A DNA stretch of 64,000 nt from Astropecten irregularis (taxonomy: Eukaryota > Echinodermata > Asteroidea > Paxillosida > Astropectinidae): assembly GCA_963971285.1 (NCBI GenBank), contig OZ020249.1:7750001-7814000 (forward strand), written 5' to 3'. The position numbers and the translations under genes are program-made. Numbering within the stretch: the first letter of the stretch is position 1; every line of letters begins with the position of its first letter. Below the pieces are notes generated by a model that saw only the letters and a program-made list of their open reading frames with translations, had not been told where the DNA came from and did no database searches. Below, one piece after another: positions 21,546-32,635 of this stretch.

Positions 21546-22878
21546 GGTTTATAGAAAATGAACACTTAATTATCTTGATATGAAAATTAAGTAAAAAGTC
21601 TTTAAAATATATCTCTAGAGGGGGCTGTTTTAATCTTGAAGGGTTGCTAAGGAGATATGTTACCTTTTTTAAACATTTGAAAACATTTTGTTGGAAACAT
21701 TAATTAATTTAACCTTTTAACCGAAGGGCGCCCTCGTTTGTCCAGCCATTGACGTTTCAACATTCATAGCATTCAAACTGAAATATCAAAGTTTGGGCTC
21801 ATTTTATATACACTGTAATGATACAAAGAGCTGCTTGCTTACTTGGACATAGAATTGACGCTAAGCAAATTCAAACTTATGCTAAGCTGCAATCGACCGA
21901 GTTTGCAAGTTTTTGCACAAAACAAGGAAAATGCCTTGGTAACTCATCTTTGCTATTAAAGTTAAAGCTGGGCCGATATCCGCGAACGATCAAGACCTAT
22001 TTTGCCGCTACAACTAAACCCACCACACAATTAAGTACCTGAATCTTGTAAGCCGTTTTAAAAAATCTACTCGTATTTTCAAGTCGGTATACTATACAGG
22101 TATACTACATGTAAATCTTTAAAGAGCCTCATCACAACATCGCTCAACTCCAAGGAGCTGCTTTTTTAGTTTTGAATAAAATTCCCAAAAAAACTTTCCA
22201 AAATCCCAGCCCGATCCGATGATCCATTCTATATTTCCCCCGGTAGTACACTAATACAAGCTTCATGCAAATAAATCACTTTCTTTTTACCCATCGCTTG
22301 CCGCCGAATTCAAATTTAAACATTGCTTTTAAATCACTAGTTCCTCAAGGGTTGTTTGCAATTCTCTTTTTTTATGCCGAGTTTCTTATTTGACTCTAAA
22401 AACGTAAGTAAGTTGTCCTTTCGTAAACATGTTTGGAATATCTATCTATTTATGCTGCCATTTATCCTTCAAATCTATGTCTGCGGGGTCTTTTCACGAA
22501 CGGTGATTGAAAAAACAAAATGGGAAAAGTTGAGATATTTTTCATTGGCCGTTTTTTCCTTGTTGTTGTGCGTGAATTGAACGTTATTCATTATTCATTG
22601 TTCGGAAGCCGTCAAACTCCATTTTGATCTTGCCATCTTGAAAAACAAGTTGTGGCCAGTTGACTGGAAAGCGTTTGCATCAAAGTAGCAACTGGTTAAT
22701 GGCGGCAAGACAAAATTCCCTAGAGATATTTATCAACTTTTCCAGTCGGACCCCAAAAAACAGACAGACAAACGGACAAACAGACCAACCGTGCCTCGCT
22801 GCATCTGATTGGCTAATAATAATACGAAGTATTTTAAGTAATGTCAATAAAAGTATTAAACCTTTAAACTAATAAACC
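21546..22878. other. Unique AT-rich sequence, no gene seen
   Basis: Frames at 21818-22042 and 22356-22580 (hydrophobic) have no recognisable domain. No repeat family. Confidence 0.35.
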
Positions 22879-22947
22879 TTCAGCCTTTGAGAAAGATCCT
22901 GCTGTGATCGTAAGTAACGCGTCAGGCCCTCCTAACTCCAAGTATTT
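22879..22947 (+). repeat. Family H core, single copy
   Basis: AGCCTTTGAGAAAGATCC, TGCTG, TGATCGTAAGTAACGCGTC, AGGCCCTCCTAACTCCAAG. Stem II and GAA are partly lost; the ACGCGT palindrome and GTC are intact. Confidence 0.75.
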
Positions 22948-23060
22948 TGAATAAGTACAATATGCAGTCGGCATTTCTGTAATAAAGTATGTAAATCTTG
23001 CTTTGACTGAAAAGCAAGTCATTGGTATCCCACAATTCATTGCTTCCAACCAACATGACC

Positions 23061-23286
23061 ATTTTCCAGACCTCAGCTCAGGCTCCGGCTCCATTTCGAG
23101 TATACATCCATTCTAGAATATAAACGGGTATCAAAATAGAGGCTTTTGGCTGCGGTTCGGAAGTAGATTCTCTGGTTTGAAAAAGAAAATAGAGCTTCAG
23201 CTTCAATGAAAAGCCACAACCTATATTTTCAGCATATGGATTAATACAGAGACGAAGCCAGAGCCGGAGCCGAGGTTTGGTTTTGA
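23061..23286. mobile_element. Fold-back element with GGCTCC-rich ends, copy 2
   Basis: GCTCAGGCTCCGGCTCCATT at the left against GCCAGAGCCGGAGCCGAGG at the right (inverted). Interior ATAGAGGCTTTTGGCTGCGG, AAGTAGATTCTCTGGTTTGA, GAGCTTCAGCTTCAATGAAA is shared with 55916 (inverted) and 60695. Confidence 0.75.
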
Positions 23287-24001
23287 AAAAGGACCATGTA
23301 ATAGTACCCTGACTTGATTTATGAGCAAGTATTGTTAATATTTGAAGTCCCCCTACTAATAACACATTGCTATATAACATTATTTAATACAATCCTATCG
23401 CATACTGCAGTTTACAAAATGGACACCCATCTTTAAATTACACTTTCATAGTATGTGTATACCCCATCTCCATGATGTTTGCCCATCTGCGGAATGTTCT
23501 AGAAATTTGCGGACCCCTTTTTCAGTTTTATCAGACGTTGGAATCTCCATTTAGTCTTTGACAGCATTTTGTTGTTGACACAGGTATAGTAGAGGAGTTG
23601 AAAAACAGCTTGTTGTCCCCTTAGATACCATCAAATACAACCGAACGTCTGCGGAACTGTTTAAGTCCTGTCGAGATATACATCCTGCCCACTCATCCAT
23701 GGTTCTTAGATTGGTTAAACATCCTCCGCCAAATAAAGAGTCTTGTTTTTATCCGTTCTGAACCTCTTTTTTTTTAAAAGGTTTGTGGCATTGCTGATGT
23801 TCAGTGCTACTGCTAGTATCTGTATTGTTCCATCAAGATGGAATTTGTGTGGTTTCATGGCTTCTGGCTAGCAACAGCACAAAGGTTATCAGACATTTTG
23901 CACACCACTGATAAATAGTTCCGCGGCCCGTACGTACGTGTATGTAACAGGCATGTGACTTTTCCTCGGATCAGCTGATTTCCTCCTTTTGTTTTTTTGA
24001 C
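23287..24001. other. Unique sequence, no gene seen
   Basis: No recognised repeat or convincing frame. Confidence 0.4.
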
Positions 24002-24300
24002 GAGCTGCTGCGAAGCAGTGCGAGTCTATGTAATACCGATTTCCATCCATCGGGCCGTCCAGGTGAAATGTTAAAGTTTTTTTTCTTTTTATTCGGATGA
24101 AAAGTTGAAGTTTTTCAGTGCTTCATATTTTTGGGAACGTTATAAAATTCATCTCTACAACCTCAAATTAGAGTTTATACTCTTAAAATGAAATATTTTA
24201 ATCTGGAAAGACAATAGAAAAAAGTTACGTTTTTTTTTTTCCTTTCATGTTTATAACTGCACGTAAGGCTGAGGCGAGCCATGACAGCTTCGCTGTTCTA
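24002..24300. repeat. Possible 300-bp inverted-repeat element
   Basis: GAGCTGCTGCGAAGCAGTGC at the left and GACAGCTTCGCTGTTCTAG at the right are weakly inverted (AGCGAAGC core), bounding an AT-rich body. No target duplication seen. Confidence 0.35.
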
Positions 24301-24944
24301 GTTCACTTCACTCTTATGCCACTGTAAAGTGAAAAACACCGTACAAAATACGATAAAGAATTTTTTTTTTTTTGAAAAGTCCAAGGTGCATGCCTGATGT
24401 TTGAACATAGTAATGACAACATGTAGGTTCCGGGTTTTTGAAATTTGCTTAAATTTTCGCTGTTCTCTTTAAAATAATGAAGAAAAACAAAATCACATGA
24501 AATATTTGCAAACTGTTCACCCACCCCCCTAAAAACAAACAAAAACCACCTCATATCCGGTTCTCATTTTAAATCTTGATGCGAAAATCTACAGGTCGGC
24601 TATCTGCGCAATTGTCTGTGCACAATGTTTGAAACGTTCCATTTGCGTCACTGAATGGTTGGACGTAATTTCGGCTGCGTTCCCACTCACTTGTGAATGC
24701 CCCGTGCCCTTGACCCGTCACCACGGCAGCCATCCTTCCATTTCCTCGTGAAGGAGATTTTCATTTTTATCTGATTTTCCTTTCTCCTGCATCTTTGCAG
24801 GAATCAAGTAATTCCTGCTCCCCTCCGTACCGAAACCCCCGAGTCTAGAGGTAAATAGCTGTCAACTCCTTTGACAGATCGAGACAGAAATTGGGGAAAA
24901 ATGAGCCTGTCACGTCCTTGACTCGGACCGAGAATCAAATTGAG
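24301..24944. other. Unique sequence, no gene seen
   Basis: 24560-24940 has higher GC and no repeats, possibly conserved non-coding DNA. Nothing more can be supported. Confidence 0.35.
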
Positions 24945-24989
24945 TTGCTTGATGCACGGCAGAATTTCCATTCCTTACGGACTGGCTAA

Positions 24990-25835
24990 AACGGGAGGCA
25001 CAGTACTACTGCTGTTTTTCATGTATACATGTAGTTATTTCGTTGTAACTTTTGTTGCATGTTGGCTGTGTTGGTTATATCAAATGCTGTTGCTCTTTTT
25101 GGTGTTTTTTGTTCTGTTGATGACTTTGGTATTTCTGCTGTGTCAACAAATTGGCTGTAACAGCTATTTGCTGCTTCAGCTCATTGCTGAAGTTCAACTG
25201 ATTTCTGATTTAGCTGATTACTGTTTTAGCTGATCAGCTGATTGCTGTGTCAGCTAAGTGCTGTTTTATCTGTTGATAACTTGTAAAGCCAATTGGTGTT
25301 TCTGTCATTGTTGTTTCAGCTAAATATCGTTTCAGCTCATATTGCTGAAGTTCAAATGATTTCTGATTTAGCTGACTGCTGTTTCCGCTGATCGCTGTTT
25401 CAGCTATTTTTCTCTGTTGATAACTTGTTTAGCCAATTCGTGTTTCTGTTGTTGTTTCAACTACAATTGGCTGTTTCAGGCAATTGCTGATTCAACTAAT
25501 TTCTCATTCAACTAATTGTTGTTTTCGCTGATTGCTGTGTCAGCTGAGTGCTGTTTTTTCAGTTGATAACTTGTTCATCCAATTGGTATTTTCTGCTTTT
25601 GTTGTATCAACGTTTATAATTGGCTGTTTCAGGTAACTGCTGATTCAACAAATTTCTGATTCAACTAATTTCCGATTCAACTAATTTCTGATTCAACTGA
25701 TTATTGATTCAACTGATTTCTGACTCAACTGATTGCTATTTTTGTTGCTGAATTCAGCAGATTTTATCTGATTACTGTAATAGCTGAATGCTGTTTCAAC
25801 TCATTTCTATTTAATAGCTAATTACTGCTTTTTTT
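24990..25835. repeat. Irregular GCTGATT/CAGCT quasi-repeat zone
   Basis: About 800 bp built from short, shuffled words (GCTGTTTCAGCT, GATTGCTG, TTGATAACTTG, CTGATTCAACTAATTT). Longer repeats of roughly 150-190 bp are marked by TTGATAACTTGT at 25263, 25418 and 25563. The 97-codon frame at its start is compositional. Confidence 0.7.
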
Positions 25836-26870
25836 CACTTTCATTTTTGCATAACAATGTATGAATATAAGGTTGTGTTATAAGAATGCACATTAACCTA
25901 TCCTCTGCAAATAGCATTGGTGCTTATTCACTATTTGTGAATTTTAATGTACAAACGGGAATAAAATAACCATCAAACTGTCTGGTGAACATTTTACATG
26001 ATGCATCGACGTACTTGAAAACTGCCTGCACATTTTTCCAACTGATCATTATTATGTTTGGTACATGTATAGGTATGCCCTGTCATGTTTATGAACCCAG
26101 TGATGGTGGCAGAAGTGGCCACTGTCGATGTTTGCTGTGAAGCTATGTCGCTTGATTGCAATCGGAGATGGTGTGAAATCAATATGCTAAACTAATTAAA
26201 AGCCCTGGCGCACCGCTGTACACCGTTGACTCTTGTCTTGATGCGCAGAGAAGTCACGGTATGGATCCTGGACATGCAGACCTCTGTCATACTCGACTGA
26301 TGAATGGACAATGACTTTAAAGTCTAGCATCTGGTAGATTTCCCGACGATGAGCTCCGTAGCCCCGACGCTGCTTGTTTTGTAATTAAGCCGGACAAATC
26401 CTGGCGGATCTGCTGTTCTCGGCTAACTCACACTTGTGCAAACAGTTCTGTGATACTGACGTAGAATGCACACTTCTTTGTTTTGGCAACCTGGAGAAGT
26501 TGTACGTAGGAGCTGAGAAAACTTTTTTTTAAATAGTCAGGCAAGGTTCTGGTTTGGGTTGCTCATAACTGGCAGGATGTGCATTTTAACAGCTTGGACA
26601 CGTTTGCCAAATTTACCGTAACACTTCATTAGCCAGCAGCTGGTTGGTTGATTTTGGGCCCTCAGTCGCCCGAGGGCAAAGTTGTACCCCCTCTAGAGGG
26701 CCCTGGGGAAGTAAAATCCAAGCCTTCCTGTTTTTGTACCGGGGCTTCGACGAACTAAGTATTCCCTCTCCTGAAACAAAAGGGCAGCTCTTATACTTAA
26801 TTAGACTAATTAACTGGCCAACTGTTTGCTTTTGTCTTATTTGTTTGTATCAATACAAGTAATAAATTAA
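25836..26870. other. Unique sequence, possible conserved non-coding block
   Basis: 26200-26520 is GC-balanced, repeat-free and frame-poor. Otherwise nothing recognised. Confidence 0.35.
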
Positions 26871-26981
26871 CTGCTGCAAACTGCTTACCAGCCAAAATAA
26901 TGACCTGAAATTTAAAAAATGCTTGGAGTTAGGAAGGCCTGACGCGTTTCGATTCTAGCAGGATCTTTGTTGAAGGCTTTT
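26871..26981 (-). repeat. Family H copy with flank
   Basis: CTGCTGCAAACTGCTTACCA, AAATAATGACCTGAAATTT, GCTTGGAGTTAGGAAGGCC, TGACGCGTTTCGATTC, TAGCAGGATC. The minus strand carries the ribozyme-like core. Confidence 0.75.
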
Positions 26982-27486
26982 GCATCAAGTGATCTGGTTA
27001 TTTGAACATGCCCAAGTCCAGTGAATTTGTCGAGCAATGAGTTTGTACTATAAGTCTTGTGCCTTGACTTATCCCTAAGCTACCTTTACCAAGATGGCAT
27101 CCCCCGACTTTTTTGCATAGCAATGGCATATCTACTTATGCATGTCCCATCTTTCTTGTTGCACAATTAACTGTCGAACCAACACTTTGCAAGTTCATAA
27201 TTTGGGAGGGGAAAATGCAATAAAACTCTGCTGTAAAATATTGATGTATTGTGTGCCGTGTACTTCAGATGTATCTGTCAAGGCCAACTCACTAGCGAGA
27301 GGAGTAAATGACAGCGTGCCTAGCCATGTTTTATGTATGATTTTCAAATTTACCGTTCCGCGAGTATAAAGACGTGAACTGTCTGAAGTGCAGACATTTG
27401 AAGAGGAAAAATCCACTTCATGATACCATACGCATAAAGACAGCAAAATAATGTCTTACATTTTTTACTCACGCACTCACTTCTTT
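26982..27486. other. Unique sequence, no gene seen
   Basis: Overlapping short frames on both strands; no repeat family. Confidence 0.4.
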
Positions 27487-27490
27487 TTAA

Positions 27491-27839
27491 GGTATAATAC
27501 ATGATTGTAAAGGTCACAGAACTGCACTCGTACTTTGTCTGATCCAACATTTACATAAAGTATTATAAACACACCTGGGAAAATTTGAGCTCAATCGGAC
27601 ATCTGAGTCAAGAGTAAATAGCGAAAACCTGACTTAATGTTTCTTATAAAACATAAATATTGGTTTTGATCTTACCTCAAGTTCTGAACTGTTTCCGGTC
27701 TTTGTTTTACTACATGTGTAATTTCTGGATAAATACACCAATGGTATGTTTCTACCATCACCATCTGCATACCCTGAAAGTTAACCGTAAATCTGTGAAA
27801 ATTTCTGTTTTGGTTTCTTACTAAAGTATGATTCTATCT
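27491..27839 (-). mobile_element. TTAA MITE, family B
   Basis: TTAA at 27487-27490 and 27840-27843 bracket a 349-bp element whose minus strand reads like the 601 and 46188 copies (ATTTATCCAGAAAT, GAGCTCAAATTTTCCCAGG, ATCATGTATTATACC). Confidence 0.85.
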
Positions 27840-27962
27840 TTAATACTGAACATCCATACTCTACTTTTACACTTTGTTGTACATGCTTCGGTGTTTTACT
27901 GAACATGAATCTGTGAACATTTCTGTTTGGGTATGTTACCAATCCTGTACTGTACCTTTAAA

Positions 27963-28086
27963 TATAATGGTGGGTAGCCGTGTCAGTCAGATAACATATA
28001 AAATACAAAACTACAAGTAGCACTATATTGACTAACTAGAGTTTAAAAAGAGCATGAGCTTTCGTAGCAACAACTACTTCATCAGA
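27963..28086 (-). mobile_element. Short retroelement-like insertion with 12-bp target duplication
   Basis: 124 bp bounded by a perfect 12-bp direct repeat, TGTACCTTTAAA, a length more typical of target-primed retroelements than of cut-and-paste DNA transposons. On the minus strand it begins TCTGATGAAGTAG, ends CACGGCTACCCACCATTATA and carries a hammerhead fold at its start. From memory, the combination of that hammerhead with a terminal ACACGGCTACC resembles an abundant dispersed repeat of reptile genomes. Penelope-like origin is an inference. Confidence 0.7.
28050..28086 (-). ncRNA. Hammerhead ribozyme-like motif
   Basis: On the minus strand: CTGATGA (28085-28079), one extra A, stem II GTAG/CTAC (28077-28074 with 28067-28064) around loop TTGTTG, GAA (28063-28061), stem III AGC/GCT (28060-28058 with 28053-28051) around loop TCAT, then C at 28050, giving a CTC cleavage triplet of the NUH type. 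All invariant core bases are present. Oddities: the extra A before stem II, and stem I, whose 5' strand would fall in the target duplication and pairs poorly. Activity is therefore doubtful; derivation from a hammerhead is likely. Confidence 0.65.
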
Positions 28087-28098
28087 TGTACCTTTAAA

Positions 28099-28379
28099 GA
28101 TTTTAACACATATTACACTGGTATTAAAACGTGATTTAACAAAATTATATTCTCATGGATTGATGACCAAAACCAAAAGGAGAAGTGAAATTCCAGAAAG
28201 CTGGAGTGTGAACATTTTTCCCAGGGTTTCTACCTCCATTACCATACGTGCGAAAAAAATACATTTCTACAGGAAGTTTAACGATGATATGATATCGAGC
28301 ACTTTTTCTATCAACCAATGGCCGTTCGGGATTTGAGTACGTAGTCCCTAGGATCTATTTTCTGCTACATGTACTTCCT
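28099..28379. other. Unique sequence, no gene seen
   Basis: No repeat or frame of note. Confidence 0.4.
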
Positions 28380-29260
28380 GTTTGGTGTAATGTTCGGTGT
28401 TTTACAGAGCTATATAATTCAGGAAAAAGTTATAAGTCCTTTCATTTCCCTGTAGATGCGTGCCGTGTAAATGTGTCGGCCGTTGTTGTTGATATTATCT
28501 ATTATGTACAAGTTTTCAGTTGACGTCTAGTTTGAAGTTCAGGTTCAGTCAGTTCGTGCTGCTTTTGGAAAAGATTCCTTCTCGTTGTTGACAGGAAGAG
28601 ATTCTTATGAATGAGGACGCTTGGACGGGCACAGTTTTCTCGCAGAATCCATCATTTTGGCCAACTTGTGGCTGTCGTTTGGAGGATCCTCGAACCAATT
28701 CCGCAAATTAGAAGCAGAAAGTTGTGTCTGTAGCAACACTTGAATGTTTTGCATGTCATAATTACTGATTATAATCTGGAGAAACTGTTTGGGTCAGTTT
28801 CTTGACTGGATTTATGCGGTTTGCTTGTATTAAGAGCCCTTGGACGTCTCACTCTAGTTAACTCTGGTCGTGGACTCAAGTCCAAGGCTTCTCGACCATC
28901 ACCAACGCTAGTCCTGTCGGTGTATGGCTTCTTGTGTCCAAAGTGGAGGACAGCATGTTCCTGGGTTGTGCTTCAACTTCAAGACGAATAAAGCGTACAG
29001 CGGTTGATAGTCGAGCAAAGACAGATACTTGTGGAGTGCTTCAACGCACAATCCCAAACATTCCTACTCAGTCAGATTTAAACTGAGTTGGAAATTGCAT
29101 CTGTTGAGACCTTACGAGAGGTGCGAACGAAATAGAAGTGCGAAAGTACAAACAATTCTTAAATAGTGTTTCAGCAAACCGATACACAATTGTATCTTCC
29201 ATTGTCAACGGTTATCTTTTTTGAGCTGTGCTCGTATTTACGGACCGCTGCTTTGCCATC
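28380..29260 (+). promoter_or_regulatory. Unique UTR-like or promoter-like segment upstream of candidate exon
   Basis: About 880 bp free of every repeat family found in this window, with balanced base composition and several out-of-frame ATGs. It ends at the ATG of the candidate exon. Its position and low repeat content fit a 5' UTR plus promoter, but I see no convincing TATA box and cannot place a transcription start. The call rests on context only. Confidence 0.25.
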
Positions 29261-29419
29261 ATGAGTAATCTGAAATCTAAGTTCTCGAGCATGAGGCGTC
29301 AGCGGAAAACGACCGAGACTACCCGACGAAGGCTGACCATAACCTTGGTCGGACCCGTCTCTTCGGACAAACCATTCTTTGCTGGTGCAGTGACGGATTT
29401 GAAAAAGTCTGCAGAGTCG
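29261..29419 (+). CDS. Candidate first coding exon, unknown protein
   Basis: An ATG in a favourable context (A at -3) opens a frame of 53 codons. It is followed exactly in frame by GTAGGT at 29420, a plausible splice donor giving a phase-0 exon. Read through, the frame continues to a stop at 29486-29488 (76 codons). The peptide starts MSNLKSKFSSMRRQRK, is rich in Arg, Lys, Ser and Thr over its first 25 residues, and has no signal peptide or membrane segment; I recognise no family. The preceding 0.8 kb is unique, unlike most of the window, and reads like a 5' UTR or promoter. Alternatives are a 76-residue small protein, an exon of a non-coding RNA, or chance. No downstream exon could be recognised. 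Confidence 0.35.
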
Positions 29420-29488
29420 GTAGGTGCACCTTCAAACCTTGTTTATCCTGTTGAAACTCCCTCAGAAGTTTCTGAATTGCCTGTATAA

Positions 29489-30690
29489 TTTTTTTTTATC
29501 AGCTTTGGACATTTCCCTAGGATAACCAAGACCAAGATAGGTTTAACACCCTTAACCCTAACCCTCTGCACCTACCACACAAGACAAGAGCTGCTTACCA
29601 CACATTATAACAGTCTCCACTTGGGGACTGGATCATAAACCATAGTTCACCCTAAATCCTCTACACCTAATACCACACAAGATCAAGAGTCTCGCGAGTC
29701 TATTCATCTCTATGTTTGGCTCAACAAAATGCTGCAACAAGAATTGTTCTTTGGCTGTTGTTCGCTGACCATGAATATCAAATGGAATTTTGAATGGCGG
29801 TTTGTTTTATTGAGCAAGACATTTTGTGCTAAAGCAATTTTTGTGTGCTTAAAAGCTCCATGAAATTGCAAGAGACATTTCCATTTGAAAAACCCAAATG
29901 CCTGTTAGAATGTTTGATGTCCTCATTCCATTTTCGTTTGACTTTAATGTGAAATTTTATGACCAATTAAAGTGAAAGTGTACCTGACAATTGTGTCCTT
30001 GGTCATGGGCGGGATTTCCATTTCCTGAAACCATTTCAAATTAATAACTCCGTAGGGATTATACAGCCCTGAATGATGTTGAATCGGTCAAAGCTAAAAC
30101 CGTACAAAAAGACATTTCTACCCCACAGGTACCATTTACCTCTGTGTGATTAGAAGCAATTAGAGTAAAGTGGATACCTCAAGGACACAAGTGCATATAT
30201 ACCACAATTCCCATGGATAGTTTTGAACTCATAAATGTTGGAATTACCCCAAATATCATCTGCTCTGTACGCCAAACCTTTCACCCGCAGCACTACCATT
30301 TCATGTCAGCAAAATGTTTAGTTAAAAAACCAAACAAAAACATCTGAACTGTTGAAAATACCCACGTAATCACAATTATCGAAAGTGAAATGATAATTGA
30401 TATTGCACATATTGAAACCAAAACAGAACAAGAATCCTTTGAAAAGTGAAAGTCAGAATTCATCATTTTTTTAAATTTACTTATTTGGTAATTTTTATAT
30501 TTCAAAGGTTAGCATAGAATTACTTTGCGTAATTGATCTTTTGGAATTTCCCATTTTTTTCTCGCTGTGAAATGGTGAGTTAATTATTATACATTTTGTT
30601 TTTGTTATGATAGCCCTTCACTAGGTTTGGATGAATATTTCATTTGAAGCCAACATCAAATGAGAAATATGGCTGAATTTGTTGCTTTCT
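29489..30690. other. Mostly unique sequence with a family E fragment
   Basis: 29738-29870 is the right half of a family E element (TTCTTTGGCTGTTGTTCGCT, GACCATGAATATCAAATGG, CATTTTGTGCTAAAGCAATT). A short CCCTTAACCCTAACCCT patch lies at 29549-29565. No downstream coding exon could be recognised. Confidence 0.5.
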
Positions 30691-30694
30691 TTAA

Positions 30695-30914
30695 AGGTAA
30701 TATCATGCTTTGGTTTTTATCAAAGAAATATAGATTCGTAGGCACAAGAATATCAAGACAGATACAGTGACAGTCATCTGTGAAAATGCCAGTCCCATAC
30801 GGTGCCCACTTTTTGAGAAAACAGTGAAAAACAGCCACCATCTTCATACCCTGTAAGTTATACGTAAATCTGTGAACATTTCTGATTTGGTTTCTTACCA
30901 GTATGATACTACCT
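30695..30914 (+). mobile_element. TTAA MITE, family A, internally deleted
   Basis: Both ends and TTAA (30691-30694) are present, but about 135 bp is missing between CAGTGAAAAACAGCCAC and CATCTTCATACCC. Other copies keep the block with TTTTATTTTTGATC and GGATAAATACA. Confidence 0.85.
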
Positions 30915-30959
30915 TTTAAACCCTACAAATTCACAAAGATTGTTTTTATATTTACCACC

Positions 30960-31104
30960 CCTGAGCTTGATTTCACCAAACTCATCGTAACTTACTATCA
31001 ATCATAGGACTTATGATGCATTGCAGCCCTACGTAGGATATGATGGGTTATCCTACGTAACTCAAGTTACGATCAATCATAGGGCTTCGTAAAATCGACC
31101 CTTG
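30960..31104 (+). mobile_element. Palindromic MITE, family F
   Basis: TTGATTTCACCAAACTCATC, TTACTATCAATCATAGG, GATGCATTGCAGCCCTACG, CAAGTTACGATCAATCATAG, AATCGACCCTTG: complete. Confidence 0.85.
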
Positions 31105-31553
31105 ATGAGTTTATTTTGATGATACAAATGAAGGCCATGAAAAAAATTCTCCTGACCGCAAATTACGGAACAGATGTCTGTTTACACATGTTAACATGTG
31201 GAGATGTCATGTGCTGATAAATAGTTCCTGGTTGGGAATATGATGACAGTTCCTGGTTCAGAAAGCCATTTCTCTTTGTGGCTGAGGGTTACAAGTACAT
31301 TCGCCACAAACTGAACTTCCCTCCAAGTGGATCACGCTATCATCTTCAAATTTTCTGTGCCACACGTCTTTCAAACTTGCAACATCAATCTCCAGTTTCC
31401 ATTTTGTAGAGTTCATCAACTTTGTATCATTCTAGGGAATTTTTGTGCCATAATTTATATGCTAAGTTCAAGTTCTTGGCCCAATTTCTTGGCTTTGCTT
31501 GCCTCATTTGGCACTTGTTCGTTATAAGGGTTAACGCCCAATTTTTGTTTATA
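31105..31553. other. Unique sequence, no gene seen
   Basis: Nothing recognised beyond short frames. Confidence 0.4.
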
Positions 31554-31890
31554 CTGCAGCTCATCAGCCAAAACAATGACCTGAAATTTGTAAAACGCTT
31601 GGAGTTAGGAGGGTCTGACGCGTTGCGATCCTAGCAGCATCTTTCTCAAAGGCTGCTTAGTGTTAGGAGGACCTGATATTTTGATCCTAGCAGGATCTTT
31701 CTCAAAGACTACTCAGAGTTAGGAGGGCCTGATGTTTCGATTCTAGCAGCATCTTTCTCAAAGGCTGCTTAGAGTTAGGAGACCTGATGTTTTGATCCTA
31801 GCAGGATCTTTCTCAAAGGCTAAATGACAAGAGGACAAGAACATGCAAGTAAAGATACACATAAATGGATGAGAAGATCAGAACAAAGGG
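31554..31890 (-). repeat. Family H, four tandem cores with both flanks
   Basis: Four successive units of GTTAGGAGG...TTTTGATCCTAGCAGGATC...CTCAAAGGCT (about 31602, 31661, 31716, 31773). Two carry AGCAGCATC instead of AGCAGGATC. The right flank AAATGACAAGAGGACAAG and the left flank AGCTCATCAGCCAAAACAAT show that the tandem block sits inside the longer element. Confidence 0.85.
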
Positions 31891-32635
31891 GGATAGAGTG
31901 ACCAGGGAAACAGGGAAAGCATGCAATATTAGGCTGGGAAACCACAAAGAGAGGATAGAGGTGGGCAAGTGTGGCCAGATTTCTATGTTAGTAAGCAAGA
32001 AATCCTCATTTAGATTGAACTATCAACCCAACACATTTCTACTTAATCCATGAAGGATGTGCTAAGCACAAAATGCTATAAGTGTACATACATTCGATGC
32101 CTATGCTAAGCAGAATCTTAAAACTGGGCCACGGTTACCTTAACTGCACAGAGAAGCATAGACAGGTGTCCGTTAAGAATAAACTGCACACAAGGTTTTC
32201 CCAAGTGACCCCTCCCCATCCCCGAAATTGAATTCCGGCCGCTTATTAAAGTGAGTGCATGCCATCTGTTGGTCGAAGTGTTTGTATGGCTGTGTGGTGG
32301 ACTCGCTGTTTTCATATGTAAATGTTATGGATGCAGTGTCGGTGAAATTAACAAAAAGGGTCGGTTGGTACATTTTTGTGAAAAGACCGTTTGCGTAGGC
32401 GGCCATTATTGAGGTCAGGCGTATGTGCCACCCGCAACTCTCCATCGCAAATTGGTCTTTTTATGTCGGAGTTCGGTGAGGGCGCTTCGTTAGCTTGTGA
32501 TGTCGGATCGGGTTTGTTGTTGAGCAAAGCAGATTTGGAGCAAGACATATTTACAGCGAATTTTTAACAAACAGTTGAGAACATTTCTTGAACTTGTGTC
32601 CAAATTGTTCTCTGCAAACATTAACATGATATTTT
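31891..32635. other. Unique sequence with overlapping short frames
   Basis: Several minus-strand frames (32118-32826) overlap in different phases with no recognisable domain. No gene supported. Confidence 0.35.

Larger units (their letters stand above)
27902..28098 (+). mobile_element. Family B end fragment carrying a 124-bp insertion
   Basis: 27902-27962 is the right end of a family B/A element (CTGTGAACATTTCTG, TTACCAATCCTGTACTGTAC). Its TGTACCTTTAAA (27951-27962) is repeated exactly at 28087-28098, bracketing the insertion at 27963-28086. Confidence 0.8.

Noticed and set aside
29549..29565. Telomere-like CCCTAA repeats
   Set aside because: Only about two and a half units; a similar patch occurs at 3730. 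Expected by chance in a window of this size.
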